Shown: positions 17,165-25,713, counted from the first letter of the stretch. The stretch: 64,000 bases of DNA from Spirosoma aureum (GCF_011604685.1 NZ_CP050063.1:5044501-5108500), one strand, 5' to 3'. Notes: a model not told the origin generated them from the sequence alone. Numbers and translations: made by a program.

Positions 17165-17199
17165 GAAAGGGCCTGATCGCGATGAACAGGCCCTTTTTT
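17113..17199 (+). ncRNA. Candidate small RNA divergent from umuD
   Basis: A perfect -7 box TATCTTTG (17113-17120) is followed about 75 bases later by a strong plus-strand terminator, with no ATG-initiated frame between. The expected transcript, about 17126-17199, contains TTTGCAAACGAATTA, which is complementary to the umuD mRNA leader at 14 of 15 positions right before its start codon. No -33 TTG is visible, so the promoter is only partly supported. The structure could alternatively be just a terminator and operator. Confidence 0.4.
17166..17199 (+). terminator. Intrinsic terminator between umu operon and protease gene
   Basis: Stem AAAGGGCCTG / CAGGCCCTTT with a GATCGCGATGAA-type loop and a T6 run on the plus strand. 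The minus-strand T run is interrupted, so it best fits a rightward transcript, although it also lies just downstream of the leftward protease gene. Confidence 0.85.
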
Positions 17200-17220
17200 A
17201 AAATATATTTTTTGACTAAA

Positions 17221-18033
17221 TTATGGGAGCTGGTCGAACAGCCTTTTCAAATATGTTCCTTTCCACAACGCTCCAAGGCCTATACTGGGGTATATATGAC
17301 TATATACTCCAATAAAATATGTTATGGGAGGGCCAACGCTATTAAAAGAACCTCCTTTTTTATAAATCAACTTGTCTGTTAAAAAATATACGGGTGAACC
17401 TGACATGCCTGGATAGCCAACTCCATCAATCCATATTATCGGTTTACCTTCCTGATCTAAATCTGGTTCCGAAGCTATCAAACCAGATTTCCAAATTGGA
17501 AAGGAAGAGTTGCTTGTAATCCCTAGCGGGAAGCCCACAACAAATAAACGCTCGGTCGGAGACAGATAAACTGAATCGGGTAAAGGATGGTAATCAACTG
17601 TATATATTGTCAAATCAGGAATTGTATCCTTCAATGGTAAAGCAATCACATCGACCATTCCGGCACCAAGATTATATTCTTTAAATTGTTTCAACCCCTT
17701 TGAGTCAGTTAAAGCTTCCCATTTTATGACATGATCACCCAGGTTTTTTCCGTTGTGAATTATGGCTAATTTGTTGGGTTCTATTTGTTTAGCTTTCTCT
17801 TTATCTATCCAATTTTTGGTTTTCGGATCTTTATTGGTTACTACATGCCAGTTAGTTATTAAATAAAATCTAGTCTTTGATTTAATGACAAATCCAGTCC
17901 CTCGACCAACCTCAGTAGTATCTTTAAAGCTTACAAGTAAGAGACTCTTAACTGTTTCAGGGCGAATTATAATTTGAGCAAAGGAGATTCGTAACAATAG
18001 CGTGGATGCAATTACTAGAAGATAGAGTTTCAT
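17221..18033 (-). CDS. Secreted trypsin-like serine protease
   Basis: A 270-aa protein with an N-terminal signal peptide (cleavage near SFA|Q, residues 18-20). The chymotrypsin-fold triad is readable: His63 in TNWHVV, Asp128 in MVDVIAL and Ser211 in YPGMSGSPV, with an oxyanion Gly209. There is no PDZ domain, so it is not DegP/HtrA. The predicted place is periplasm or outside the cell. The gene is AT-rich compared with the tail genes and stands alone between two terminators next to the integrase, as cargo genes often do. A surface or defence-related proteolysis role is possible but not shown. Confidence 0.8.
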   Translation of the reverse strand: MKLYLLVIASTLLLRISFAQIIIRPETVKSLLLVSFKDTTEVGRGTGFVIKSKTRFYLITNWHVVTNKDPKTKNWIDKEKAKQIEPNKLAIIHNGKNLGDHVIKWEALTDSKGLKQFKEYNLGAGMVDVIALPLKDTIPDLTIYTVDYHPLPDSVYLSPTERLFVVGFPLGITSNSSFPIWKSGLIASEPDLDQEGKPIIWIDGVGYPGMSGSPVYFLTDKLIYKKGGSFNSVGPPITYFIGVYSHIYPSIGLGALWKGTYLKRLFDQLP

Positions 18034-18140
18034 ATGTGCTAATCGATTTATAAGGCTGATTTTAATGAATATATCCTATCCATAAGTAGATGTTTTTTTT
18101 TGCATTTAGGTTGTCTACCAAGCTATATCTTTCAATATAA

Positions 18141-18170
18141 AAAAAGCCTGGCCGAATGACCAGGCTTTTT
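18141..18170. terminator. Bidirectional-looking intrinsic terminator at the integrase 3' end
   Basis: Stem AAAAAGCCTGG / CCAGGCTTTTT with an 8-base loop. Its A and T runs suit both strands. It ends at the integrase stop codon and lies about 110 bases upstream of the protease start. The rest of 18034-18140 should hold the protease promoter. Confidence 0.85.
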
Positions 18171-19402
18171 CACGATGCTTTCTTATTTTGCTTTCGCTGT
18201 TGCATCACTTCGCTCCCTTTCAGTTCTGAGGAAACCCGGCGTTCGTCGGGCCTGCCGTACACCTCGAGGCCGTCAGCTGTCTTTCGTCCCAAGAGCACAA
18301 TTACCGCATCTGTGGTTAGATTCAGCGTATTAAAACACCAGTCAGTAAATGTTTTACGCCCTGCCTTACTCGAAAGATCCGGATGCAGATTCAATTCCGC
18401 TGCGAGCAGCTTGAGCCAGAAATTGAACTTGGGCAAACTGACCAGTGGGAGCTTTTCCCAGCCACCATATTTCTGAATAATTTCATTCACCTCATCAAAA
18501 ACCGGGACTTTAGAAGTCACCTCCGTTTTAATTCGGGCTTTCATGATCCAGACTTCGCCATCGATACCGCGCCGAGTAGCCGTTTTGTGCTGTTTGATAA
18601 AATCCTGTAAATCGCCATAGTGAAAGCCAGTCCGACACAAAATCACAAACACATCAGCAATTTGCTGGAGCCGGGGACTTCGGAATTTGTACGCCCGGAG
18701 CCTGGTAAATTCTTCCTCGGTTAAAAATACGGGATCATCGTAGACGATTCCCTTTACTTTATAACCGTCGAGGGGATTACGATCGACTAATTTATTGAGT
18801 TTTGACCAGATCATCACGTTTTTAATCGTCTGGGTTTGCTTGGCAACGTAGCTGTCGGCATGTCCGATTTTACCACTGTGGAGCCTAACCTTTTTCATCC
18901 AGTTGCGGTACGCTTTTACCCAACTGAGGTCAAAGTCTTCTACCAGCAGATCGAGAGCTTTTTTCGCAATGAGAAAATCGGTGAGTTTTTTCCGGACATT
19001 GTCATAAACCGTAATGGTTTCCGGGTCAAGGTTGCGCTCTGAGTCGGAGCGGCACTCTTTCAGGTAGAAGTCGAAGGCGGAGAGCAAGCTGACGGAACCG
19101 CCTTGGCCTAAATAGATCCGCTTAATTTTGGCAGCTGTAATGGTCTCCCTTTTTCTAAAAAGGTCATTAAATATAGCCCTCAGTTGGTTGCGCATCGTGT
19201 CTAGATGCTCATTTTTGAAGTACGCTTCCTGATCAGCGATCTTTACCTTTTCACCATCCCAGTGATCCCAGTCAATTGTCAGGCCAGTACTGCCGATGCT
19301 GACCCGCTCACCCGCTACTGAAATGCGGCAGTAAATTTGGGTTTTCCCCTTCTGTTTACTTCGACGTCTCCAAAAGCTTAATTCCATTCTTGAAATAATC
19401 AT
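18170..19402 (-). CDS. int: Tyrosine-type integrase with variant catalytic residues
   Basis: A 410-aa tyrosine recombinase of the Bacteroidota type. It has an N-terminal arm-binding domain (SFWRRRSKQKGKTQIYCRI), a SAM-like core-binding domain (about 105-205) and a C-terminal catalytic domain. Arg257 (LCRTGFHYGDL), Arg349 (KAGRKTF) and Tyr382 (EVYGRP) fit the catalytic Arg, Arg and nucleophile. The usual HxxR His is Lys346, and the usual His/Trp position is Arg373. The start may be Met6 (19387). It lies 249 bases from the tRNA-Ser 3' end and points away from it, as expected for the enzyme that inserted this element. Confidence 0.92.
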   Translation of the reverse strand: MIISRMELSFWRRRSKQKGKTQIYCRISVAGERVSIGSTGLTIDWDHWDGEKVKIADQEAYFKNEHLDTMRNQLRAIFNDLFRKRETITAAKIKRIYLGQGGSVSLLSAFDFYLKECRSDSERNLDPETITVYDNVRKKLTDFLIAKKALDLLVEDFDLSWVKAYRNWMKKVRLHSGKIGHADSYVAKQTQTIKNVMIWSKLNKLVDRNPLDGYKVKGIVYDDPVFLTEEEFTRLRAYKFRSPRLQQIADVFVILCRTGFHYGDLQDFIKQHKTATRRGIDGEVWIMKARIKTEVTSKVPVFDEVNEIIQKYGGWEKLPLVSLPKFNFWLKLLAAELNLHPDLSSKAGRKTFTDWCFNTLNLTTDAVIVLLGRKTADGLEVYGRPDERRVSSELKGSEVMQQRKQNKKAS

Positions 19403-19407
19403 GTTTC

Positions 19408-19424
19408 GCTGTATTTGGTACAGC
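19408..19424. promoter_or_regulatory. Short inverted repeat just before the integrase start
   Basis: GCTGTA ... TACAGC with a 5-base centre lies six bases upstream of the integrase ATG at 19402. The position suits an operator or arm-type integrase site. The rest of 19425-19590 shows nothing recognisable. Confidence 0.3.
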
Positions 19425-19591
19425 GGGGGTGTGGACTATTTGCAGGCCATTACTCTACAAACCATTGAGTAAGCGGCACAATATTTACTAACAGATCATC
19501 ATGTTTAGCAAGTGGTGTAACCAGTCCTGTTAAGGTGAGACCAGTATTGAACTCAATTCAGAATATCAGTTGCTTATTCTTACAATAGGGC

Positions 19592-19624
19592 AAAAAAAAA
19601 GCCTGATACAGCTTCGTATCAGGC
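19592..19624 (-). terminator. Intrinsic terminator downstream of tRNA-Ser
   Basis: A 9-base stem GCCTGATAC / GTATCAGGC with a 6-base loop is followed on the minus strand by nine T. It lies 27 bases beyond the tRNA 3' end and would end the tRNA transcript. Confidence 0.88.
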
Positions 19625-19650
19625 ATCAGGTAACGTTTCAGTCTATTGTG

Positions 19651-19737
19651 CAGAGAGCGAGGGATTCGAACCCCCGGTACCCTTGCGAGTACTTCTGATT
19701 TCGAATCAGACCCGTTCGACCACTCCGGCAGCTCTCT
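19651..19737 (-). tRNA. tRNA-Ser(CGA), probable attachment site
   Basis: An 87-base class II tRNA. Acceptor stem AGAGAGC / GCTCTCT pairs perfectly, the discriminator is G, and the T stem is GGGGG TTCGAAT CCCTC. A long variable arm reads GTACTCGCAAGGGTAC. The anticodon loop TTCGAAA gives anticodon CGA, reading UCG. CCA is not encoded. The 3' end faces the integrase and element, which fits integration into the tRNA 3' part with restoration of the gene. Confidence 0.96.
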
Positions 19738-19808
19738 TTCTCGTTTGGGAGTGCAAATATGCACGATTGTTAGTTATGACGCAATACGATTCAACAAAAA
19801 AATAGCGC

Positions 19809-20879
19809 TCATTCGCTTATTTCGCCACTAAGTGATCGGGCAAGAAGCAATCGAACCTGAGCCGGATCACTTTCCTGACCCAGCAAAACCATCAGTTTAG
19901 TAATGGCCGCTTCGGTCGTACTATCGGCCCCGCTCACTACGCCGATCTGCTGAAGCATCTTACTTGTCTGATAGCGTCCCTGGGTAACGCGCCCTCCATT
20001 GCACTGTGATACATTAAAGAGTACAACGCCCCGATTAGTTGCCTCTTTCAGCGTCTCCAAAAACCAGCTATCGGTTGGGGCATTGCCAGCACCGAATGTT
20101 TCGAGCACAATACCCCGCAAATTCCGGATGTTTACAATCGATTCGACAACCGGTTGGGTGATCCCAGGAAATAGTTTCAGGATCGTTACGTTTGGATCCA
20201 GCACAGTTCGTATCCGTAGCGACCAATCGGATTGATACGGGCGGATATAGGGTCTGTTATAGTCAATGCTAACGCCAGCCGTGGCCAAATGGGGATAATT
20301 CTCCGACGTGAACGCATTGAACTGCACACTTTCATGCTTTGTCGATCGATTTCCCCGCAACAGAAATGAGTTAAAATAAACGCATACTTCCGGCACGACC
20401 GGACGCCCATCTTCCTGTGCAGCGGCAATCTCCAGAGCAGTTATAAAATTTTCACGGGCGTCAGTACGTGCGATACCGATCGGCAATTGTGCCCCCGTCA
20501 GAATAACTGGTTTATTCAAACCGATGAGCATAAAACTCAACGCCGAAGCCGTGTAAGACATCGTATCGGTACCATGAAGGATCACAAAACTGTCGTACTG
20601 ATCGTAGTTGTCCTCAATTAAGTGGGCCAGTTCGACCCAGACGGCGGGTTTCATATTCGACGAATCGATGATCTCGTGAAGCGTTAATAGTGTGATTTCA
20701 ATGTCGAGTCGGTTTAACTCTGGAACACGATCCAGTACCTGTTCAAAATCAAAGGGGATCAGCTGGCTTGCTTTGGGGTCATAGACCATCCCGAATGTTC
20801 CCCCGGTATAAATGACTAAAACCGACGAACGGGGCTGTTTCGGTAGAACTGGATTTATGCGAACTGTCTTGTATGGCAT
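19809..20879 (-). CDS. ansA: Type I (cytoplasmic) L-asparaginase
   Basis: A 356-aa enzyme hydrolysing asparagine to aspartate and ammonia. The first catalytic threonine region is IYTGGTFG (residues 23-30) and the second is LHGTDTMSY (101-109). No signal peptide is present, so it is the cytoplasmic AnsA type. Length is normal. It lies 72 bases past the tRNA-Ser and is the first clearly chromosomal gene. It is transcribed toward the tRNA. The TatD gene upstream, 48 bases away on the same strand, may share its transcript. Confidence 0.93.
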   Translation of the reverse strand: MPYKTVRINPVLPKQPRSSVLVIYTGGTFGMVYDPKASQLIPFDFEQVLDRVPELNRLDIEITLLTLHEIIDSSNMKPAVWVELAHLIEDNYDQYDSFVILHGTDTMSYTASALSFMLIGLNKPVILTGAQLPIGIARTDARENFITALEIAAAQEDGRPVVPEVCVYFNSFLLRGNRSTKHESVQFNAFTSENYPHLATAGVSIDYNRPYIRPYQSDWSLRIRTVLDPNVTILKLFPGITQPVVESIVNIRNLRGIVLETFGAGNAPTDSWFLETLKEATNRGVVLFNVSQCNGGRVTQGRYQTSKMLQQIGVVSGADSTTEAAITKLMVLLGQESDPAQVRLLLARSLSGEISE

Positions 20880-20927
20880 TCGGTACGTGTAATGAATATA
20901 GCTGATTACTTTTTTGTTCGGATTGAC

Positions 20928-21755
20928 TCACTGCGGAAGCAAATTGGCGTAGAGCGACGGAAGAAGTGATAATGCATTCGCCGTTGTGTGACGAGCCACA
21001 TCGTCAATACTAATTTTCTTGAGATCGGCCACGCACTGCGCAATAATCCGAATGTACGATGGCTCGTTACGTTTGCCCCTGTAAGGAACAGGAGCCAGAT
21101 ATGGAGCATCCGTTTCCAGAACGATATGCGCCAAATCAACATGAGGCAGTACTTTGTCCAATCCTCCATTTTTGAACGTACTAACACCCCCAATGCCGAG
21201 CTTGAATCCCATCTCTATGGCGCGGTTCGCTTCGTCGAGCGTGCCAACAAAGCAGTGAAAAATGCCAGTCAGTCCGGGAAGGGCTAGTTTCTCTATGATA
21301 TCAGCAGCTTCCATAAATGCATTCCGATCATGACCGGAACGAGTATGCATGGAAACGGGCAGGTTTTGTTCTGCCGCCCACCGGAGCTGGGTTTCGAAGG
21401 CAGCAAACTGCTGTTCGACATACGTCATATCCCAATAGAAATCCAGCCCAATTTCGCCTACAGCCATGAAGGCGTTCCGGCTCAGGTATTCCTCAGCAGC
21501 GGCCAGCTCGTCTTCAACTGTATCATTTACATAGGCTGGGTGCAGCCCCATCATGGGTAAGCATCGATCGGGATATTGTTCGGCCAAAGCCATCATACCC
21601 GGAACGGTTTCACGGGCACAATTGGGCATCCATATCTGACTAATTTGCTGCGATTCGGCCCGTTTCAGCATAGCATTCCGACCTCCCTGAGCAATGTCTT
21701 CGTCAAACTGAGGGTCGTAAATATGGGCGTGGGTGTCAATAAGTATCATAGTCAA
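20928..21755 (-). CDS. tatD: TatD-family metal-dependent DNase
   Basis: A 275-aa TIM-barrel hydrolase. The N-terminus has the metal-binding DTHAHIYD motif (residues 7-14), then a GEIGLDFYW segment (96-104), MHTRSGHD (135-142), IFHCFVG (165-171) and a terminal LETDAPYLAP (214-223), all hallmark TatD blocks. The family acts as a Mg-dependent 3'-5' exonuclease and may function in DNA repair or D-aminoacyl-tRNA-like deacylation. The start could be Met3. Probable operon with ansA. Confidence 0.92.
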   Translation of the reverse strand: MTMILIDTHAHIYDPQFDEDIAQGGRNAMLKRAESQQISQIWMPNCARETVPGMMALAEQYPDRCLPMMGLHPAYVNDTVEDELAAAEEYLSRNAFMAVGEIGLDFYWDMTYVEQQFAAFETQLRWAAEQNLPVSMHTRSGHDRNAFMEAADIIEKLALPGLTGIFHCFVGTLDEANRAIEMGFKLGIGGVSTFKNGGLDKVLPHVDLAHIVLETDAPYLAPVPYRGKRNEPSYIRIIAQCVADLKKISIDDVARHTTANALSLLPSLYANLLPQ

Positions 21756-21823
21756 TCGTGAATGAGCCGTTTTCAGGGGGCAGCCCGCAAAGCGGTCCTC
21801 TGCGGTAAAGTACCTGCCGATGT

Positions 21824-22843
21824 CTACCTATAACTTCTTCCTTTCCAGGTAATTTGTGTTGGTAACCAGTAAAATAAGACCGCAATTGGCCCGATGATTA
21901 GCTGGTATACTTCAAAGAGCAACATATAGCGCCACAACTTGGTTTGACGCAGTCGGTTTAAACCGAACGAAATCACAAGTGTTTGAACGAATAATTTTAC
22001 GATATACAACCCAACAGCCAGTATTGGACTGATAAAAACTAGTATCAGCAATACCGGCAAAATCATGTATTGAACATAAAGTGAGATAACCATCCAAACG
22101 GGGAGTTGAACGGCTCCGCGCATCCAGCGTTTCCGCTGATGTAAAAACTGTTGAAGCGTATCGACTGTTTTTGTCCGGGCCAATACCTCCTCATTCAGAA
22201 CCGTCCGAAAGTCAAACCCCTGTTGAACAATGGACCTGAACAGCGTATAATCTTCGACTATTGAAAAAGGCAATGATTCATATCCACCAACAGACTCATA
22301 GGCGGTTCGACTCACGGCCATGTTGTTTCCCATGGCCGTAACCGGAATACCCATAGCACTGACCAGGAATGTCAGCGTCAGACTATACAGCCAATCTATT
22401 GTTTGAAGTTTATCAACCAGCTTTGGGCCTTCCGGGAGGGTAACGCCAGTTACAATACCAACTTTTCCCGTCAGACTCCGGAACATTTCAGATACCCATG
22501 CCGAAGAAACCTGCGTATCGGCATCGGTAAAAAAAAGATACGTTCCTTTCGCTTGACGGGCCAGTTGCGCCAGCACATTTGCTTTTCCACTTAGCCCGTT
22601 AAGTGTCTCCGAGATAGCAAGCAGGTGGTACTGTGGCTTATCGGCAATGAAAGCTGCAACAAGTGGTTCGGTTCGATCCGTCGATTGATCATTGCCGATA
22701 AGCACCTCCAGTTTATCGGGCGGAAAATTAAGCCGTGCAATAGCTTCCAGGCAACTCAGGATGGTTGTTTCTTCGTTACGGGCAGCAATCAGGATACTGA
22801 CAGATGGATTTGCGCTGATGAGCTGTCGATCAGTATCCGGCAT
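21824..22843 (-). CDS. GT2-family membrane glycosyltransferase
   Basis: From the ATG at 22843 (MPDTDRQL) the product is 339 aa. The longer frame to 22915 overlaps the deacetylase gene heavily and adds atypical residues. A GT2 domain has SILIAARNEE, GNDQSTDRT, FTDADTQVS (donor/metal Asp) and a QRKRWMRG motif. Two or three C-terminal membrane segments follow, as in processive or polyprenyl-linked transferases. It overlaps the deacetylase gene by 14 bases and is the last gene of a four-gene glycan unit. Confidence 0.85.
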   Translation of the reverse strand: MPDTDRQLISANPSVSILIAARNEETTILSCLEAIARLNFPPDKLEVLIGNDQSTDRTEPLVAAFIADKPQYHLLAISETLNGLSGKANVLAQLARQAKGTYLFFTDADTQVSSAWVSEMFRSLTGKVGIVTGVTLPEGPKLVDKLQTIDWLYSLTLTFLVSAMGIPVTAMGNNMAVSRTAYESVGGYESLPFSIVEDYTLFRSIVQQGFDFRTVLNEEVLARTKTVDTLQQFLHQRKRWMRGAVQLPVWMVISLYVQYMILPVLLILVFISPILAVGLYIVKLFVQTLVISFGLNRLRQTKLWRYMLLFEVYQLIIGPIAVLFYWLPTQITWKGRSYR

Positions 22844-23477
22844 AAACGGGTTGTGGAACAGCGCGGAATGAATAATCCCGCTCGGCAAAATGCGCCAGCA
22901 TGCGCGGCAAAACATAACGCATTGTCGGCCATGCTTTCAGGCTGTCGTGAAAAACAACGATGGAACCGGGTTCGGTATACTGGATTGTTTTGCGCAGGCA
23001 GACATCCGGGTGCAAACGCTGGTCGAAATCGCCACTCAGCACATCCCACATCACCACGGAATAATTTTCCATCACTTCGGCTGCCTGGGTCTTTTTGATT
23101 CGTCCATAAGGTGGGCGAAACAGGGAGGTTTCAACGCCTAATTGCTGCTGGCATTTTTGGATATTTTTCAGATAGTTCTCATCCTCTGTTTTCCAGCCAT
23201 TCAGGTGATTAAACGTATGGTTACCGACCATATGGCCTGCTTCGAGGACTTTATAGAGCATATCGCGGTGTTTTCTGACATTGTCGCCAATGCAGAAAAA
23301 AGTCGCCTGAGCCGCGTATCGATCCAGTTGCTCCAGAACAAATTCCGTCACTTCCGGAATCGGCCCATCGTCGAACGTCAGATAAATGGTTGGTTCGGCG
23401 CTGTCCTCGATCTTCCACCAGAACTCGGGATAAACCGTTCGGAGCAAAAAATTTGACTTATGCAGAAAGAAAGACAA
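22830..23477 (-). CDS. NodB-type polysaccharide deacetylase
   Basis: A 215-aa carbohydrate esterase 4 protein. All five motifs are readable: TFDDGP (34-39), HTFNH (87-91), RPPYGR (123-128), DVLSGDFD (about 147-154) and HDS near 179. There is no signal peptide, although the N-terminal segment could associate with the membrane. It would remove N-acetyl groups from a polysaccharide or lipid-linked sugar. It sits between two GT2 genes, suggesting modification of a glycan they build. Confidence 0.9.
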   Translation of the reverse strand: MSFFLHKSNFLLRTVYPEFWWKIEDSAEPTIYLTFDDGPIPEVTEFVLEQLDRYAAQATFFCIGDNVRKHRDMLYKVLEAGHMVGNHTFNHLNGWKTEDENYLKNIQKCQQQLGVETSLFRPPYGRIKKTQAAEVMENYSVVMWDVLSGDFDQRLHPDVCLRKTIQYTEPGSIVVFHDSLKAWPTMRYVLPRMLAHFAERDYSFRAVPQPVYAGY

Positions 23478-23584
23478 ATTAGTTTATCGTTTGTGGCTTT
23501 CGGTTTATAGTTTTTAGAATCTGGAGTTGACACCTTAACCTGGTGACTATCGTACGCTAAAGCCTGTAAGCCCAAAAAACCCGT

Positions 23585-24706
23585 TCAACTGAGTTCCCGC
23601 CCCTTCCAGCGATACCCTTTGCCCTGAGCAACCAGTCCAAAGAACACGACGTAGAATGGGTAAATCAATTGCGTCAGTGGTATGGTGATCACCGACGATT
23701 TTTTTTGTAAAAAAACAAGAACCTGACGTAAAAACAAAAACTCTGGCAGAACCTTCAGTCCAACAACGAAAAGAGTTGTGTTTCCGGTAAAAAAACCAGC
23801 TATCCAGCCAGCCAATGCTACTACAGGAGCCGCATTGCTCAGGAAAATAAATACAGCCAGCACTGTCGGGCTCCAACTCTGATACATACGCCATTTGCTG
23901 GCCCAGCGTTTCCTTTGGTTATAAAATGCAGACCACGAATGATGCGGCATTGTTCTGACCAGGGCATCAGCACTTTTCAGGAATCCGACACCGGTCGGGT
24001 ATCGGGCCGCAATCTTGTGCATCAGGAACTCATCGTCGCCTGATGCAAGCTGATCGACACCAGCGAATCCGCCTACTTCCATAAAAACCTGTTTTTCATA
24101 ACAAAGGTTAGCACCATTGCACATGGTTGGCCGCCCAAGTGTCATTGTAGTGGCCCCAGAACCAATCAGGCTCGCAAATTCAACTGTTTGCAGGGAGTCA
24201 AAAAGGGTACGATTGGTTGTAAAAGTTACCGGGCCTGAGATTAGTTTCAAACCCGTTTTCTGGTAAAAAGCAGCAATGGTCAGGAGCCAGTCCGGGCCGA
24301 CCCGGCAATCGCCATCGGTCGTAACAATCAGTTGACCCCGCGCCATAGCGATACTCTGGCTAATCGCCCGCTTTTTGGGTGACGCAGTTCGCTCATCGGC
24401 CAGCGCCAGCGCATGCAGCGGAAACCTAGCGGTGTGGGCGTATTCCTGAACGATAGCCAAAGTTTGATCCGTAGAGGAGTCATCGGCCACGATCACGTCG
24501 AAATTGGTATAGGTCTGTCGGGCAAGATCATCCAGCAAGGCCCTAATGTTGTCTGCCTCATTGCGAACCGGAATGATAACCGTAATGCGTGGCCCGTCTT
24601 CAAGACCGCCAGTAGCGTTAAAAGTGGGCATCCGGAGCCAGCTCAGCCAAAGCGTGAACGTAAAAAGCGCGTAAAGAAGGCTAACTGCCAGCAGGATAGT
24701 CGTCAT
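23585..24706 (-). CDS. GT2-family membrane glycosyltransferase
   Basis: A 373-aa protein with an N-terminal membrane helix (residues 1-24), then a GT2 domain with TVIIPVRNEADN, ADDSSTDQT, TTDGDCRVG (DxD-like), a GDDEFL segment and NQRKRWASKW, and two or three C-terminal helices. The architecture matches membrane glycosyltransferases with Q/RxxRW motifs. Its ATG overlaps the stop of the upstream membrane-protein gene (ATGA), indicating tight coupling. Substrate unknown. Confidence 0.88.
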   Translation of the reverse strand: MTTILLAVSLLYALFTFTLWLSWLRMPTFNATGGLEDGPRITVIIPVRNEADNIRALLDDLARQTYTNFDVIVADDSSTDQTLAIVQEYAHTARFPLHALALADERTASPKKRAISQSIAMARGQLIVTTDGDCRVGPDWLLTIAAFYQKTGLKLISGPVTFTTNRTLFDSLQTVEFASLIGSGATTMTLGRPTMCNGANLCYEKQVFMEVGGFAGVDQLASGDDEFLMHKIAARYPTGVGFLKSADALVRTMPHHSWSAFYNQRKRWASKWRMYQSWSPTVLAVFIFLSNAAPVVALAGWIAGFFTGNTTLFVVGLKVLPEFLFLRQVLVFLQKKSSVITIPLTQLIYPFYVVFFGLVAQGKGYRWKGRELS

Positions 24707-25713
24707 TCAGCGGTCAGTTTCAATTTCCATACCCAGATCAATCCTACCAGAACCGGCGTTAACACATTCGCGAACCATACCGTTAATGTAGCCGTCAATA
24801 ATACGGGAGCGGGTACGTTGAATGGGGCAAAGACCCATAAGGAAGCGGCTTCCCGAACTCCCAGATCACTCAGGAGATTAAACGCTGGTGTAATCGTTTT
24901 GGCCAGAAATACTAACCCAATACCTGACGCAGATTCAGCCACAGGCAAAACGATACCGAGCAATCGAAATGCCAGATAAAACTGAACAGAAAAGACAAGA
25001 TACCGAATGGTAGCAGCCCCAAGAGCCAGTGCAATTTCACGATCGTCGTACTGCCCGGCCACAACCCAAAAGTCCGCAAATCGACCCGCTCCTGCTCTAT
25101 ATTCCAGCCAGCGGATCAGTGGACGGCGGACTAATCCAAAAACGATGCCCCCTCCCGAAAGTCCGACCAGGATCAGAAGCAGAAGTTTTCCACCCGATGA
25201 TGCCCGCTCTGGCACTACCGTCAGGTGGTGCGCCCAGGCTACAGTTCCGAATACCAGGGCGACATAGAATTGCATACCGCCCGACACCAGCGAAGCCCCC
25301 ACCGCACCCGTTCGGTTGGTACGCAGCGATAGCACCCGGCCAGCCGTATCGCCCAATTGGGCAGGAAGAGCAAACCCCAGCGCGACACCGGCCAGTACGC
25401 CCTTATAAGCTCCCCAAAAGTTGACCCCTTCGATCCGACGGAGAAGAATCTGCCATTTAAGCGCTTCAAACCCCCAGTTAATGGGTGTGAGTACGAGCAG
25501 AGCGACTGCCCAACGTTCGGGGTGAGCGACCGTTCGGAGCTGGTGCTGCACAATGGACCAATCGAACTGCTGTTGCCTTAATACGTAACCGATATAGGTC
25601 ACAAGTCCGGCAAAAACGATGATTTTAGCCCAAAAGATGATTTTTTTAGATGGTTTCAGCGACAAAACGTAGGAGAACACGTTACTTTGCAAAGAGCACA
25701 ACGCCACGTCCAT
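24703..25713 (-). CDS. Lysylphosphatidylglycerol-synthase-like/UPF0104 membrane protein
   Basis: An integral membrane protein of about 336 aa with seven or eight hydrophobic segments, the pattern of the AglD/MprF N-terminal flippase-like family. The ATG at 25713 overlaps the divergent ruvC start. A GTG at 25680 would give a cleaner N-terminus just ahead of the first helix (KIIFWAKIIVFAGLVTYIGY). It is the first gene of the glycan unit and is coupled to the GT2 gene by ATGA. A role in moving or making a glycolipid is plausible from context. Confidence 0.8.
   Translation of the reverse strand: MDVALCSLQSNVFSYVLSLKPSKKIIFWAKIIVFAGLVTYIGYVLRQQQFDWSIVQHQLRTVAHPERWAVALLVLTPINWGFEALKWQILLRRIEGVNFWGAYKGVLAGVALGFALPAQLGDTAGRVLSLRTNRTGAVGASLVSGGMQFYVALVFGTVAWAHHLTVVPERASSGGKLLLLILVGLSGGGIVFGLVRRPLIRWLEYRAGAGRFADFWVVAGQYDDREIALALGAATIRYLVFSVQFYLAFRLLGIVLPVAESASGIGLVFLAKTITPAFNLLSDLGVREAASLWVFAPFNVPAPVLLTATLTVWFANVLTPVLVGLIWVWKLKLTAE

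Larger units (their letters stand above)
1..19651. mobile_element. Right-hand part of a prophage-like element integrated at tRNA-Ser
   Basis: The stretch runs from a tail gene block with a tape-measure protein through accessory genes to a tyrosine recombinase next to the 3' end of a tRNA-Ser gene. This is the usual layout of a temperate phage or integrative element using a tRNA attachment site. The left end, head genes, packaging genes and second att site are outside the window. The right boundary is inferred to lie within or at the 3' end of the tRNA (19651). No duplicate of the tRNA 3' segment was seen elsewhere in the window. It could also be a tailocin-like or satellite element, since no lysis or head genes are visible here. 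Confidence 0.75.
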
